From Mesorhabditis belari (Eukaryota > Nematoda > Chromadorea > Rhabditida > Rhabditidae), in the NCBI GenBank assembly GCA_958450365.1, contig CAUEEP010000916.1, forward strand, positions 1,124,001-1,188,000: a DNA stretch of 64,000 nucleotides, given 5' to 3'. Positions 33,992-47,153 of the stretch are shown piece after piece (positions within the stretch are counted from its first letter, which is position 1; each line of letters opens with the position of its first letter). Below the pieces are notes generated by a model that was not told where the DNA came from, made no database searches, and worked only from the letters and a program-made list of their open reading frames with translations. A program made the translations under genes and the position numbers.

Positions 33992-35154
33992 TTATCGATC
34001 AAGCTCTTCGGTAGGACTGTTGAAGCCTTTGAAGTCAAGTCCTTTCTCCTCCATTCGATCTTTCTCGGGCTTAATTTGTTCATTGGCCATGTCGATCTTA
34101 GACAGCAGATCCCATTTCTTCAAATACTTCTTTGCCATCTCCAAACGCGTTTTTTCATCGCATTTTTCCCATGCATCGATGTGAACTGCTTCCCAATACA
34201 CCGATGAATCATTGCTGAGAAGGGCTTCCTTAACATTTGTGCAAGTAGCGTACGCTTTGGGCATAAAATCAAGGATTGCCGCCTCCTTGGTGTCTTTCCA
34301 CTGACCTAAATAAAAATTACTATTCTTTTCCTAAGCCATTCAAATCTATATTTTAAAAATCAACTGACCGCAATTGTCAGGATGTAAATCATCGATAAAG
34401 AGAAACGCGCCAAGCAAGAGAAGTTGCACAAGGACTTCCACGCCAACGTCTTCTTCTTTTTCGATTTTGGAAATGGGAACAAAATCGTCATTAAATATAG
34501 ATTCGACTTTCCTCGCAACAGTTGAAAGTTCATAAGCCTCACTATAAGTTTCTTACAAGTAAATTTCTTCGGTTTTTAAAAAAGTCTTGAACTTTTTTTC
34601 ACTTCAGCATTTTAAAATTATAAATTTTGATACGTTCTAGCCATAAAACCTAATCGAAAACCTTGCCAAGACAATGGAAAATAAAAGATTCAACTTACCA
34701 CAATAATCGCGTTTCGATCCTTCAGGTCTGCTTCTTGCAGAGTTGTTGCAGCTCCAGCTTCAAGATCTTTCAATTATAAATTTTAATAGGTTCTAGCCAT
34801 AAAACCTAATCGAAAACCTTGCCAAGACAGTGGAAAATAAAAGATTCAACTTACCACAATAATCGTCTTTCCATTCTTCGGGTTTGCTTCCGGCAGAGTT
34901 GTTCCAGCTGCAGCTCCGAGTTGTTCCAAAGTTTCATCATCGCGACTGACGTAAAGCTCTTGATAGTCCAGATTGACTTGCAAAACATCACGGATTAATC
35001 GACGTATATCGTCTACTGTCGACTAAATAAATCCGTTTAAAGATTAAATAAACTAAAAGTGAACCCCGGCAACAAAAGTGAGACTATTGACGCCTCCAAC
35101 GTTATCATCATTGTGATCTCGCAGTTGGACCATCAGGGCGATTCGAGCTTCCAT
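33992..35154 (-). pseudogene. UBL/kinase-like family member D, truncated
   Basis: An ATG on an acceptor at 35154 starts a ubiquitin-like domain over two exons (35065-35154, 34855-35022; MEARIALMVQLRDHNDDN, then STVDDIRRLI and ending KNGKTIIV). A partial copy of the second exon's end is repeated at 34699-34772. The central exons present in paralog B are missing. The C-terminal part is retained: LLLLGAFLFIDDLHPDNC up to 34369, then 33992-34305. It stops early at EELDR* where B continues about 20 residues. No phase-matched acceptor links the UBL exons to the C-terminal exon, so it is most likely a pseudogene, though a short UBL-only product is possible. Confidence 0.7.
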
Positions 35155-35644
35155 CTAAAAGATAAATGATTAATCAAATTGTTGTTGTGAAAGTAGAAAA
35201 GGAGTTGCTTCGCTGTTGCCTGCGTCCGAGTTTTCAAAATTTTCACTCATCTCTGCAAAATGAAAATCTTAAGAAAGTTGCAGAGAAGAAAACACTGCCA
35301 AAAAATAAGTTAATTCTTAAATCAAGACCATCGATTACAACTAAACTAGGTAGGTAGGCAAAACGGTTGAAACTTTGTACAAATTTATTAAAACAACCGC
35401 AAACTACTGATATTTTTTTCTGATGATGAAACTACTGATGAAAGTTTTTCAACGCTTTAACGGCAAGAAAAATAATCTCAAAGGAAGTTAGAAACAACGC
35501 ACCCCTTATGGTACATACATATTACAAAGACAGAAAGTTAAATATATTGATTTTGTAACATAACGGTGAACGAAGTGGTTACAGACATGAAATAATAAAA
35601 AACAAACATAACAAATAATAAAAAAATCAAAAATAAAGGCCACA
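35155..35644. other. Intergenic spacer between D and A
   Basis: AT-rich. Part of it (35340-35520, CTAGGTAGGTAGGCAAAACG) recurs inverted at 55320-55480. It holds the presumed 3' UTR of gene A and leader of gene D. No other gene seen. Confidence 0.6.
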
Positions 35645-37437
35645 TCAATTTCCTCCATCTTCCTTCTTCTCCTTCTTCTCATTCTTTCCTTCTCCCTCGC
35701 TGGCTGTCTTTCTCTTCAGAGCTAAAAATGATTTAGCATAGATTTTTTAAATAAATTTGCAAAACTTACATTCGTTGCCTTTTGGTGGCTCCGCTACTTC
35801 GCGTATATGGTTTCTGATATACTCGATGTATTCGTCCAAACGGACGGCTTCCTTCGTCTTGCCGGCTTTGTCGTCCTCTCCGAATTTCTTTGCGATGGCT
35901 GGGTCGCTCTGCACTTGGTCAAGGGCTTTTGCAATATTGTCCTCGATTTTCCATGTAGTGGTGACATATTGATTGAAAGGCTCTTTAACTTCCTTCTTGC
36001 ACGCTTTTTTTTCGGCTTGGACCTGAAATTAATGGGTTTGTTTAGTCTTTAATTCGAATAAAGGCTGTTTGTGTTCTTAGTTGTAAATAAAAATAATTAC
36101 CGTAAAATCGACGACCTTCAATTCGTGCGCCAGACCTCCCTCCAGAGTTTGAGTTTCGACGTATCCCCAGTTGGCCTGATTTACCAACCCAAGATCTTCT
36201 AAGCCTAACAACCAGACAAGTATCTCCAACTGTTTCTCCATTACTCCTCTGCTCTCTTTATCGATCGCTCGCCATTTTTCTTCATCCTTGTCTAAACTAG
36301 ATATATTTAATTGAAAATATTTGTGAAATTTAACCTTTAATGCCCTGCATCGCAGCCTCAACCGACCGTCCGTCACGTGTCCAGAAACCATGAACTAAAT
36401 TATTAGAGTTTACGCTTAAAATCAAAAATGAGCCTTACTTATCTTTGTTGCCAAATACACGTATCCACTTTCAGCTGCATCTCGTATAACGAGGACCTCT
36501 TCTGATCCAACGTTGATGAGACTGAGCAGACGGTAGACGAAGATCTCACGAAGATCGACGTAATGAAGATTCTTGCTCTTGAGCTCCAGACCCGAGTTCA
36601 TGCCAGCCATGAACTTGGCATAGTAGGCAGTAGACTTGTCGTCCCACTCCAAATTAACGCGACAGGCAGTCTAAAAAGTTAGAATCGTTCGGAGAAAACG
36701 AATTTACCTGGATACCAGCACCTTCAACTATTGCACAAGTCACAGATGCCTGGGAACATCTCTCCTCGAAGTAAGCTTGAACAGCTTTTAGAAACCATTT
36801 TTTCTCCATGTGAAGGAGCCAAAAGCCGGTCCTGTTGGCCTGTTCATTACGAATCCGATTGAACTCGCGATACGCGGAGAAGAAACGGGCTTGTTCAAGA
36901 GTCTCCAAGTACTTAGCAGCCTTTTCTGCAATCAACAGCAAATTTTTACGGAGGTTCCTATCGGCCTTTGATCCCCTCGATGTGGATCCCCCGCGGATTT
37001 CCTTCTCGCTCAGAGTCATGAGCTTGTGCACTTCCTTCTGATAGTCCTCCCATTCTCCAAGCATTGCATGTTTCTGAAATACATAATTTTCAAGTCTTAA
37101 TCGAAAATCTCGGCTAGGGAATGTCAAATAAAAAGATTCAACATACCACAACCAGCGTGTCTCCATGCTTCACCCTAGTTTCTTTCAAAGGAATTTCATC
37201 AAGTGCCGTGAATTGTTCCACACGTCGATCATCGCGATTGATGAAAACTATTTGATATTTCGGATCGACTTTCAAAACAGTATGGATATGATCTCTCAAA
37301 TCCTTTGCCGTCGACTAAATAAATCCATTTAAAGATTACATAAACTAAAAGCGAACCGCGTCACCAAAAGTATGCATCAAGATGTCTCCAATGTCCGCAT
37401 CATCCGCATCATGCAGCCGAAAAAGCAGTTGGACCAT
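35645..37437 (-). CDS. UBL/kinase-like family protein A (475 aa)
   Basis: Eight exons of consistent phase on the minus strand: 37357-37437, 37147-37314, 36708-37073, 36439-36670, 36335-36394, 36101-36291, 35770-36022, 35645-35721. The ATG lies directly on an acceptor (ttttag|ATG), as at a trans-splice site. Residues 1-83 look like a ubiquitin-like fold (MVQLLFRLHDADD ... STAKDLRDHIHTVLKV ... TRVKHGDTLVV). Residues 84-205 are helical and charged. The C-terminal half has VWLLGLEDLGLVNQANWG and LKVVDF, in the same order as the kinase-type catalytic-loop and DF-like motifs of paralog B, but without its HPDN residues. The tail is Lys/Glu-rich (KKEKKEDGGN end). It diverges from gene B across a palindromic promoter block. 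I do not recognise an annotated family; enzymatic activity is unproven and may be lost. Confidence 0.8.
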
Positions 37438-37654
37438 CTAAAAGATAAATGAATATATTTAGAAAAGAATTGAAAGGACGTGCAAAAATGTGAAATTAGA
37501 CTATAAATTGAAATATTCAGAGTAAAAATGCGAGAGACTCAGGAAGCCACCCGGCAAAAGCTAAATGCAGATTCGGAATTCGCGTAAAAAGCGCTAGCGG
37601 ATAGGATATGCCTCATTTTAAAACCATCGGATAGGCTCTGTCTACTATAAGTTG

Positions 37655-37957
37655 GTGCAAAAACATTATAGATTTTACGGAGGGGGAAGGGAAGTTATGA
37701 GCGAGTCGAAATAAAAAGTTGCACAATACCACACGACTCCACCACAAAATGGAGAAAAATGAAAAGAATGGCAAATGGGGAATTTTGTGCGGGGTACGGT
37801 AGGACATCCACGCTTTAGAAAGCGCGCCGCACCACTTTCGCATCAGCCCCTTTAAACCGCACGTAAATAGGAACCTAACCACATATTGACTGTAAATTTG
37901 CTGGAAAAATTAGCTTTTTTGTGATTTATAATGGAATGGGATTTCGGTGAGCGAGAA
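37655..37957. repeat. Palindrome left arm (promoter of gene A)
   Basis: Reverse complement of 38370-38664 with few changes (AAGCGCGCCGCACCAC, GTACGGTAGGACATCC, TTTCGGTGAGCGAGAAA). The 412-bp centre is unique. A third copy of the inner segment lies upstream of the UBL gene at 53857. Confidence 0.93.
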
Positions 37958-38369
37958 ATTTGGCGTATGAAAAATGCGTAGGCGATGAAAAATGAATATT
38001 TTATAACTTTTTTTAGGCTTTTTGCGTATTTTAGAGTTAAAAATAGCAAAAAAGGGGGTAAAAATTGAGTGCGGGATTTTTGGGTATATGGGTGTGCCAG
38101 AGGCGGCATATATGTGTATACTACTCTTATCGAGAGCTCGATAATCAATTCTAGTTAAAGCCCAATAAACGGGGCCTTGAAGGTTATAAAACAGTAGAAT
38201 TAAAGTTGTGATATTTAGGTTGTGAATTTGAAAGCGCTGTTTGAAGTACGGGATCTGAGTTGGGACACCGCTTCTGTAATCTTTGATCAATGTCAACAAC
38301 GGGAGCCATTCAAGATTTATCGAGCATGGCGTAAGTAAGCATTCATCTTTGCATTGGGATTTCTCGCTC

Positions 38370-38664
38370 ACCGAAATCCCATTCCATTATAAATCACAAA
38401 AAAGCTAATTTTTCCAGCAAATTTACAGTCAATATGTGGTTAGGTTCCTATTTACGTGCGGTTTAAAGGGGCTGATGCGAAAGTGGTGCGGCGCGCTTTC
38501 TAAAGCGTGGATGTCCTACCGTACCCCGCACAAAATTCCCCATTTGCCATTCTTTTCATTTTTCTCCATTTTGTGGTGGAGTCGTGTGGTATTGTGCAAC
38601 TTTTTATTTCGACTCGCCCATAAGTTTCCTTCCCCCTCGGTAAAATCTAGAATGTTTTTGTAGC
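38370..38664. promoter_or_regulatory. Palindrome right arm; shared putative promoter of the UBL family
   Basis: This block, about 90-400 bp upstream of gene B, is repeated inverted upstream of gene A and directly upstream of gene C (53455-53660). Conserved pieces include GTGGTGCGGCGCGCTTTC, GGATGTCCTACCGTACCCCG and TCGACTCGCCCATAAG. Conservation in front of three paralogs suggests a promoter or 5' control region (inference). Confidence 0.55.
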
Positions 38665-38753
38665 GCGTTTTGAAAGTACTCGCTTGCCCTCCCTTCTTTT
38701 TATATAATTTGCCCATAGTTTGTTGTTTAGATTTCTAAAATGGTTTTTTTTAG

Positions 38754-40388
38754 ATGGAAATCGAACTGTATGTCTATCTGCAAGATGACACGGGTGGTGT
38801 TGGAGGCTTCAAGACTTTTACTTTTGGTGCCACGGTTCGCTTTTAATTTATTTAATCTTTAAACGGATTTATTTAGTCGACAGTACACGATTTGAGGAAA
38901 CAAATCCTTGCTGCTTTTCATATCCCTCTGCAACATCAACAAGTTTACCTCGTTCGCGCTGAAACTGAAACTAAAAAGGAAACACGGGAACAACTCAGAG
39001 GTGGTACTCTGCAAAAAGCAAATGTGACGAATGAAAGCAAGATTGTTGTGGTAAGTTGAATCTTTTGTTTAACATTCCCTAGACGAGATTTTCGATTAAG
39101 ACCTGAAAATCATATATTAAAGTGTGAATTTTTTCTTTTCAGAAGCACGCAGATCTTCAGTGGTGGCCGCAGTACAAAAAATCTGTTGAGATTGCAATGA
39201 AGTCATCGGGCCGTGAACGAATGTTAAATGCGCAAGAGGCCGTCAGGCTGCACATGCGATTGATGGAAAGTGGCTTTTTCGATGTCTACACCAGCTTCAA
39301 CTCTTTTCGCATGGAAAATCAGCATGAGGTGACCTATTGGGCTGACGGAAACTTGATTTTGATGAAAAAAGCCGTTAAAAGCCATTTTCGTGCCCAACAC
39401 TACAAACTCAAGGACGCCAAGGACGAATCTGACTTCATTTGTCGCTTTGAATCTCGACCGACGGATCTGGGAGGCACTCGCAAAAACACCCTTGCTTTTG
39501 TCCGGCTTCATGGAGAGATGGAAGAGACCAAGTACAATGTGAAGTAAGATTTCTCTAATTTCGAGCAATTTAATTATCACAATTTGTTTAGATGCCATCA
39601 CTTTGGATCTCGAGCATGGAGCAATTCTGGAAAAGGGCAACCTCCGGACATAAAAGAATTGTACTGCTACAAACTGCTCGAATTGATCGACGTAGGACCG
39701 CATTCTCAATTCATCCTTCCAAAAAAAGTCGTTGACAGCAAGACTTCCATGTAATAATCTTTACCTTTTTTCTCTTATTTACGTATAAATTTTAGGTACA
39801 TCGCAACAGAATGGCATGACGATTTTGTTCCCATTTCCAGGATCAAAGAAGAAAAAGATGTTAGCGTGGAAATCCTTGTGCAACTTCTCTTGCTTGGCGC
39901 GTTTCTCTTTATCGATGATTTACATCCTGACAATTGCGGTCAGTTGATTTTTAAAATATAGATTTGAATGGATTAGGAAAAGAATAGTATGTTTTTATTT
40001 AGGTCAGTGGAAAGACACCAAGGACGCGGCAATCGTTGATTTTATGCCCAAAGCGTACGCTACTTACACAAATGTTAAGAGAGTCCTTCTCAACAACGTA
40101 TTGGGAAGCTATTCATCGATGTATTGGGAAGCAGTTCACATCGATGCATTGGAAAAATGCGATGAAAAAACGCGTTTGGAGATGGCAAAGAAGTATTTGA
40201 AGAAATGGGATCTGCTGTCCAAGATCGACATGGCCAATGAACAAATTAAGCCCGAGAAAGATCGAATGAAGGAGAAAGGACTTGACTTCAAAGGCTTCAA
40301 CAGTCCTACCGAAGAGCTTGATCAATACATAAGCGCTATCAAGCAGAACTTGGAAAAACTAGCTGAAATGTTGAATGCTGGAGAGTAA
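38754..40388 (+). CDS. UBL/kinase-like family protein B (447 aa)
   Basis: Six exons of consistent phase: 38754-38834, 38877-39050, 39143-39543, 39592-39750, 39796-39938, 40003-40388. The ATG is directly on an acceptor (tttag|ATG). Residues 1-85 resemble ubiquitin (MEIELYVYLQDDTGG, STVHDLRKQILAAFHIP, closing SKIVV). Residues 86-270 form a family-specific region with WW and aromatic residues (LQWWPQYKKS). The C-terminal half has an N-lobe-like YCYKLLELIDVG, YIATEWHDDF, then FIDDLHPDNCG (H315, D317, N318) and AAIVDF (D332). This is the order of an HxDxxxxN catalytic loop and DFG-like site in atypical or APH-like kinases. The tail is helical and charged. No stops or frameshifts. A kinase role is inference; family name unknown to me. 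Confidence 0.85.
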
Positions 40389-40544
40389 TTTTTGTTGAAA
40401 ATAATTTATTTATGAATAAACAAGTTTATGATTAGTTGAATTTGTGTATGTTTTATTTATCGAGCATGGCGAAAGTAAGCATTCATCTTTGCATTGGGAT
40501 CTATTGTTCACTGTTTATTAAAACTTTGATGTTTAGTTGTGAGC

Positions 40545-43265
<2,721 letters not shown>

Positions 43266-43577
43266 ACTGCCTCACGTAAAAATCTATTTCAATAGTTTTT
43301 TATTTGTCTTTAATTGATTTTTAAGTGTGTTTGATTGCTATGTTTGTGGCTCGAGTTTTATTCCACTCTGCGTCTAATTCCATATCGTGTTTGTGGAATT
43401 ATTGGTCACTTGTGAAAACCCCTTTGCCCTGTGAAATGTGGTGTTCTTCCTTTAATTGTATTGTTTTTGTGTATTTCATAAATGGTTTTCAGAAGAAAAT
43501 GGAATTGAGCTGGGGTGTATACGTGCGCTCATATTGTTGATAGGAGCTGAAGTGGAATGTGATTATCGTCATTAAGA
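43266..43577. other. Spacer between helicase pseudogene and Kelch gene
   Basis: About 300 bp of AT-rich sequence with no supported exon. Presumed 3' end of the pseudogene and 5' leader of the Kelch gene. Confidence 0.6.
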
Positions 43578-46336
43578 ATGGAGAAGGTTGAGAGCGACCT
43601 TGGCGGTCAATTCGCCGATAGAGAAGAGGTACATATTCAAGCAAACATGAACCAATAATTTAACCTTAAGAACCTTAAGGCTAGTAATTCGCCACCACCA
43701 AAACTTTACGTCGACACCTCTCACACCTCCAGTTTCTTCGAACAGCTTGATTCATTGAGAAGGTCTTTTAAAATTCGATTCTGATTCAACAAAGTTTTAG
43801 TGACCGTTTATTATGTGACGTTTCACTGGTACCAGTGAAACGAGTCTCGCTTGACAGACCTGAAACTCCTTCGAACGTTTGTAAAGGCTCGCCAATTTAT
43901 GCACACAAGTAAGATTTTTAGTCAGCACTCCAACTGCAATTTTAGGGTTATTCTATCTTCTACATCTCCCTATTTTTGTGCCATGTTTGCAACTTCCAAT
44001 ATGATTGAATCGAAAGCTAGCACTGTAGAATTACATGATATGGATGAAGAGGTAAGTTAACACAAGTTGTATATGTACACTACGTGTTGATAGCTTTGAA
44101 TTTCATTACTTTTTATTGGTTTCAGGCTCTTCGCCAATTGATCGACTTTATTTACACAGGTCAACTCACAATAAATTCAAGTGGAAAATTTGTATATTGT
44201 CAAAGCAAAACTTTATTTAGATTTAAGCCATGCCCTTCTAACAACAGCCTCGATGTTGCAACTAAATTCAGTTAAAGATGCTTGTGCAAAGTATGGACTA
44301 AAGGTTCACCGAAAAAGCGAACGTTTAGCTTTTTGATTGATACAATAACGCTTGGAAATGTCATATCTTTGCTCGACTTTGCCTGCATTTATAATTGTAC
44401 TCAACTATCAGCGTCTGCTCGTAATTATATTTGCAAGAATTTTTGGTATGTTTTCATTACCTTCCAAAAATATTGTTTTTCAGTCATCTGGTAGATTCTG
44501 ATGAGCTTTTAACGCTGGATTTTGAACGATTCTGCAGTTTAATCTCGGATGATCGCCTAGTTTGTGGTGAATGTGGTGAAGAAGAGGTTTATCGAACGGC
44601 CATCAGATGGATCCAAGCAGCACCAGAAGAACGCGAACAATATACACCAAAGTGAGTGATTTTCGTAAAGATTTTGTGAAATACAAACGTCTTTTTGCAT
44701 AATCTGCATTTCTTAGGTTGTTGTCGCAAGTGAGACTTGGCCTCTGCTCCGCAGACTTTCTAGCGGAGACAGTTTTCAATGAGCCAGTTATTAAAAATCA
44801 GCAAGAGTGCAAGGTAGATAAACTTGTTAACGATTTTCTATTCTAACATTTCTTTAAGGATATTCTTCTGGAGGCAAGTAAAGTACATCTACGCCGAGGG
44901 CGACTTTCCCCATCTGCGTCATCACTTCGTGAGCGGTTTGTCCGACCCCGACAACAAATTGGATCGAACAAGGTTTGATTAGTGTATGATTCAGAAATAT
45001 TGTGGTTTGTAGATTGTGATAGTCGTCGGAGGTCAGGCACCAAAGGCAATTCATAATGTTGACGCCTATGATCCAACTACAATGCAATGGACTTCTTGTT
45101 AGTCTTCAATCAATTTTATTCTAAAAAATAGCTTTAGTGAGCCCTTTATCGCAAAGACGTTGCCGATGTGGTGTTGCCCTAATCGATCGTCATATCTATG
45201 CTGTTGGTGGTTTTAATGGAGCTCAGCGAATGAAATCTGTTGATGTGTATGACACTATTAGGTTGGTTACTTTGATTGCCCATATGCATTTTGTTTTTAA
45301 ATAATTTTTCCAAACAAAAAAATTTAGGAATCAATGGATCCCTGGGCCACCTATGAGGTATTAGTTTGTGATACAAAATGTTATGTGAGTATCGAGTTTA
45401 CTTGTTAAGTTGTTTGGTCTTGTAATCAAATAAATTTTAGGCTTCGTCGGGGAACTCTTGGGGTGACCACTCTCAACGATCAGCTATTAATTGCTGTAGG
45501 AGGTTTCGATGGAGCAACAGGGATTGCAAATGCTGAACTGTTGGATCCACGAACAGGTTCGCTAAGTTGTTTTGCAAAAACTATTGTTGTGTTTAGGAGA
45601 TTGGTCAGAACTTGCCTCGATGATAACGCGTCGATCGTCGGTTGGCGTGACGTCTGTTGGCTCTAGTGTTTATGCGGTTGGCGGATACGATGGTCAAAGT
45701 AGACATTGTTTGAATACGGTATGTCTTCTTAAACTTTTCAAGAATAACCAATTCTTTTAGGTAGAAGTTTTTGATCTGCGAGCAAATCGTTGGCGTGCTG
45801 GGAAACCATTACGCGAGGTAAGTTTTGATTTACAGCTTTTCTTAAAATTGCATTAGGTTCGATCTGGAGCTGCAGTATGTTCTCTTAATGGTTTAATCGT
45901 TGCTGCGGGTGGTCACGAGGGAGCAACTGTGAGAGATACCGTTGAGGTTTGTAACATTTTCGTATGTAATTATTCAAAAGAAAATAGATCTATAATCCTG
46001 GGGTAGATGATGATTGGGCATTGATTCCAAACATGAGCGCTCCAAGACGAAATGCGGGTGTACTTTTTGTGAATAGGTAATCAAGCTTTTGAGTAAACAT
46101 AATACATTTATTGCAGCTCTTTAATGGTTTTCGGTGGCGATGAGGGAGATTCTCATTTATTGGATTCGATTGAAACATTGACAATGGATATGGGTAGAGG
46201 ACAACGGGCAGAGTTTGCCGGAAGATGGCAAGTAATAGAGGTACTTTCAATTTTCTTTAAAAATGAGCATTTTATTTAGTCAACACTTCCGCAACCTCGA
46301 TCATACAGTGGATTAGTGCTTGTCGATAAGCCGTAG
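43578..46336 (+). CDS. BTB-BACK-Kelch (KLHL-type) protein, 620 aa
   Basis: Twenty exons of consistent phase: 43578-43628, 43680-43762, 43801-43908, 43946-44051, 44126-44180, 44221-44290, 44329-44445, 44484-44651, 44717-44813, 44859-44972, 45013-45097, 45138-45261, 45328-45357, 45441-45556, 45597-45718, 45761-45817, 45857-45946, 45988-46076, 46117-46240, 46280-46336. The BTB domain is at about residues 30-145 (LLCDVSL, HKVILSSTSPYF, FIYTGQL), BACK at about 155-270 (LDFACIYNC, CKNFCHLVDSDELLTLD). Six Kelch blades with GG doublets follow (VVGG, AVGG, AVGG, AVGG, AAGG, VFGG). The BTB loop after DVSL is unusually long (VPVKRVSLDRPETPSN). KLHL proteins recruit substrates to Cullin-3 ubiquitin ligases or bind actin; the substrate cannot be told. 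Introns are mostly 35-60 nt. No lesions seen. Confidence 0.93.
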
Positions 46337-46576
46337 CTAAAATTTAGTTATTATCTTTAAGCATTTGTTTCCATGGATTTCATGTTTCTGATTTTTTTTC
46401 TGATCTAGTCTTTCAGTTTTTATTTTTGTTGTCTGAAATAAAAAAAATTCTATTTCTTTACTGGTACGTAACGCGTTTGAACACGTTTGAGATACTCTTG
46501 GGTGTAAAAGCACACAGCTCGATTAAACACACATTTTAAGCTTTTCCAAGTTGATGACAACTTCCTATAAGCTTAA

Positions 46577-46860
46577 ATGGACGCGGTTTTTGATCCAGCA
46601 AAAGTAAAGTTTAAAATTGAAGTTGAATGAAGTTGAAGAAACTCACGGAGAGCGCCGTCAATGCATTCCGGCAATCGAAGTAACTATTTTGAAAAAATTT
46701 GATAACTGTTTCAATGTAGCCCAGCAATAGAGGCACTCGAACACGAACATATGGCCATGGTTAAACATATCAACGAAGATACTTTATTTGTGATAGCAAG
46801 GTTTAAAGCTTTCAATACAATACAATGTTGTTGGGAAAGATTTTTCCAATTTTGTTTTTA
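46577..46860 (+). CDS. Possible small gene downstream of the Kelch gene
   Basis: Three short blocks join in frame through two small introns: 46577-46603, 46639-46679, 46720 onward. They start MDAVFDPAKKLTESAV and continue PAIEALEHEHMAMV and INEDTLFVIAR, then run to a stop at about 46860. The second intron (40 nt, GTAACT...TGTAG) is convincing; the first acceptor (TTGAAG) is weak. I do not recognise the product. It may be a small protein or an exon remnant. Confidence 0.3.
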
Positions 46861-47153
46861 ATCTTTTATCTAAATATCGAGTAGAAGCAAATAGAAAATG
46901 ATTTGTTTTGCGTGTGAGATGTAGTTTAAGCAATATGTATGCAAATTTATTATCAATTCAAATTTGCTCAGTGAAAATCTCGTGGTACTGTACAATCTCA
47001 TAGATGAAAAGAGGTCAGCAAGAAAAAAAATGATTACCCAAAGATAAAAGGCCAAGAAATCATAGTTTGAACATGAAGTATTCCGGGAAATTAATGCAAG
47101 TGCACTAGAGAGCTATAAATATTCAAAGAATCGATACAAGTTGTAAAAATCGA

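Noticed and set aside
37910..38371. 153-codon frame on the minus strand in the palindrome centre
   Set aside because: It covers the unique spacer and arm end, repeats across the palindrome, and has no domain; gene A starts further down at 37437.
39224..39709. 161-codon frame on the minus strand
   Set aside because: It is the shadow of exons 3 and 4 of gene B, whose plus-strand exons have matching phases and splice sites.
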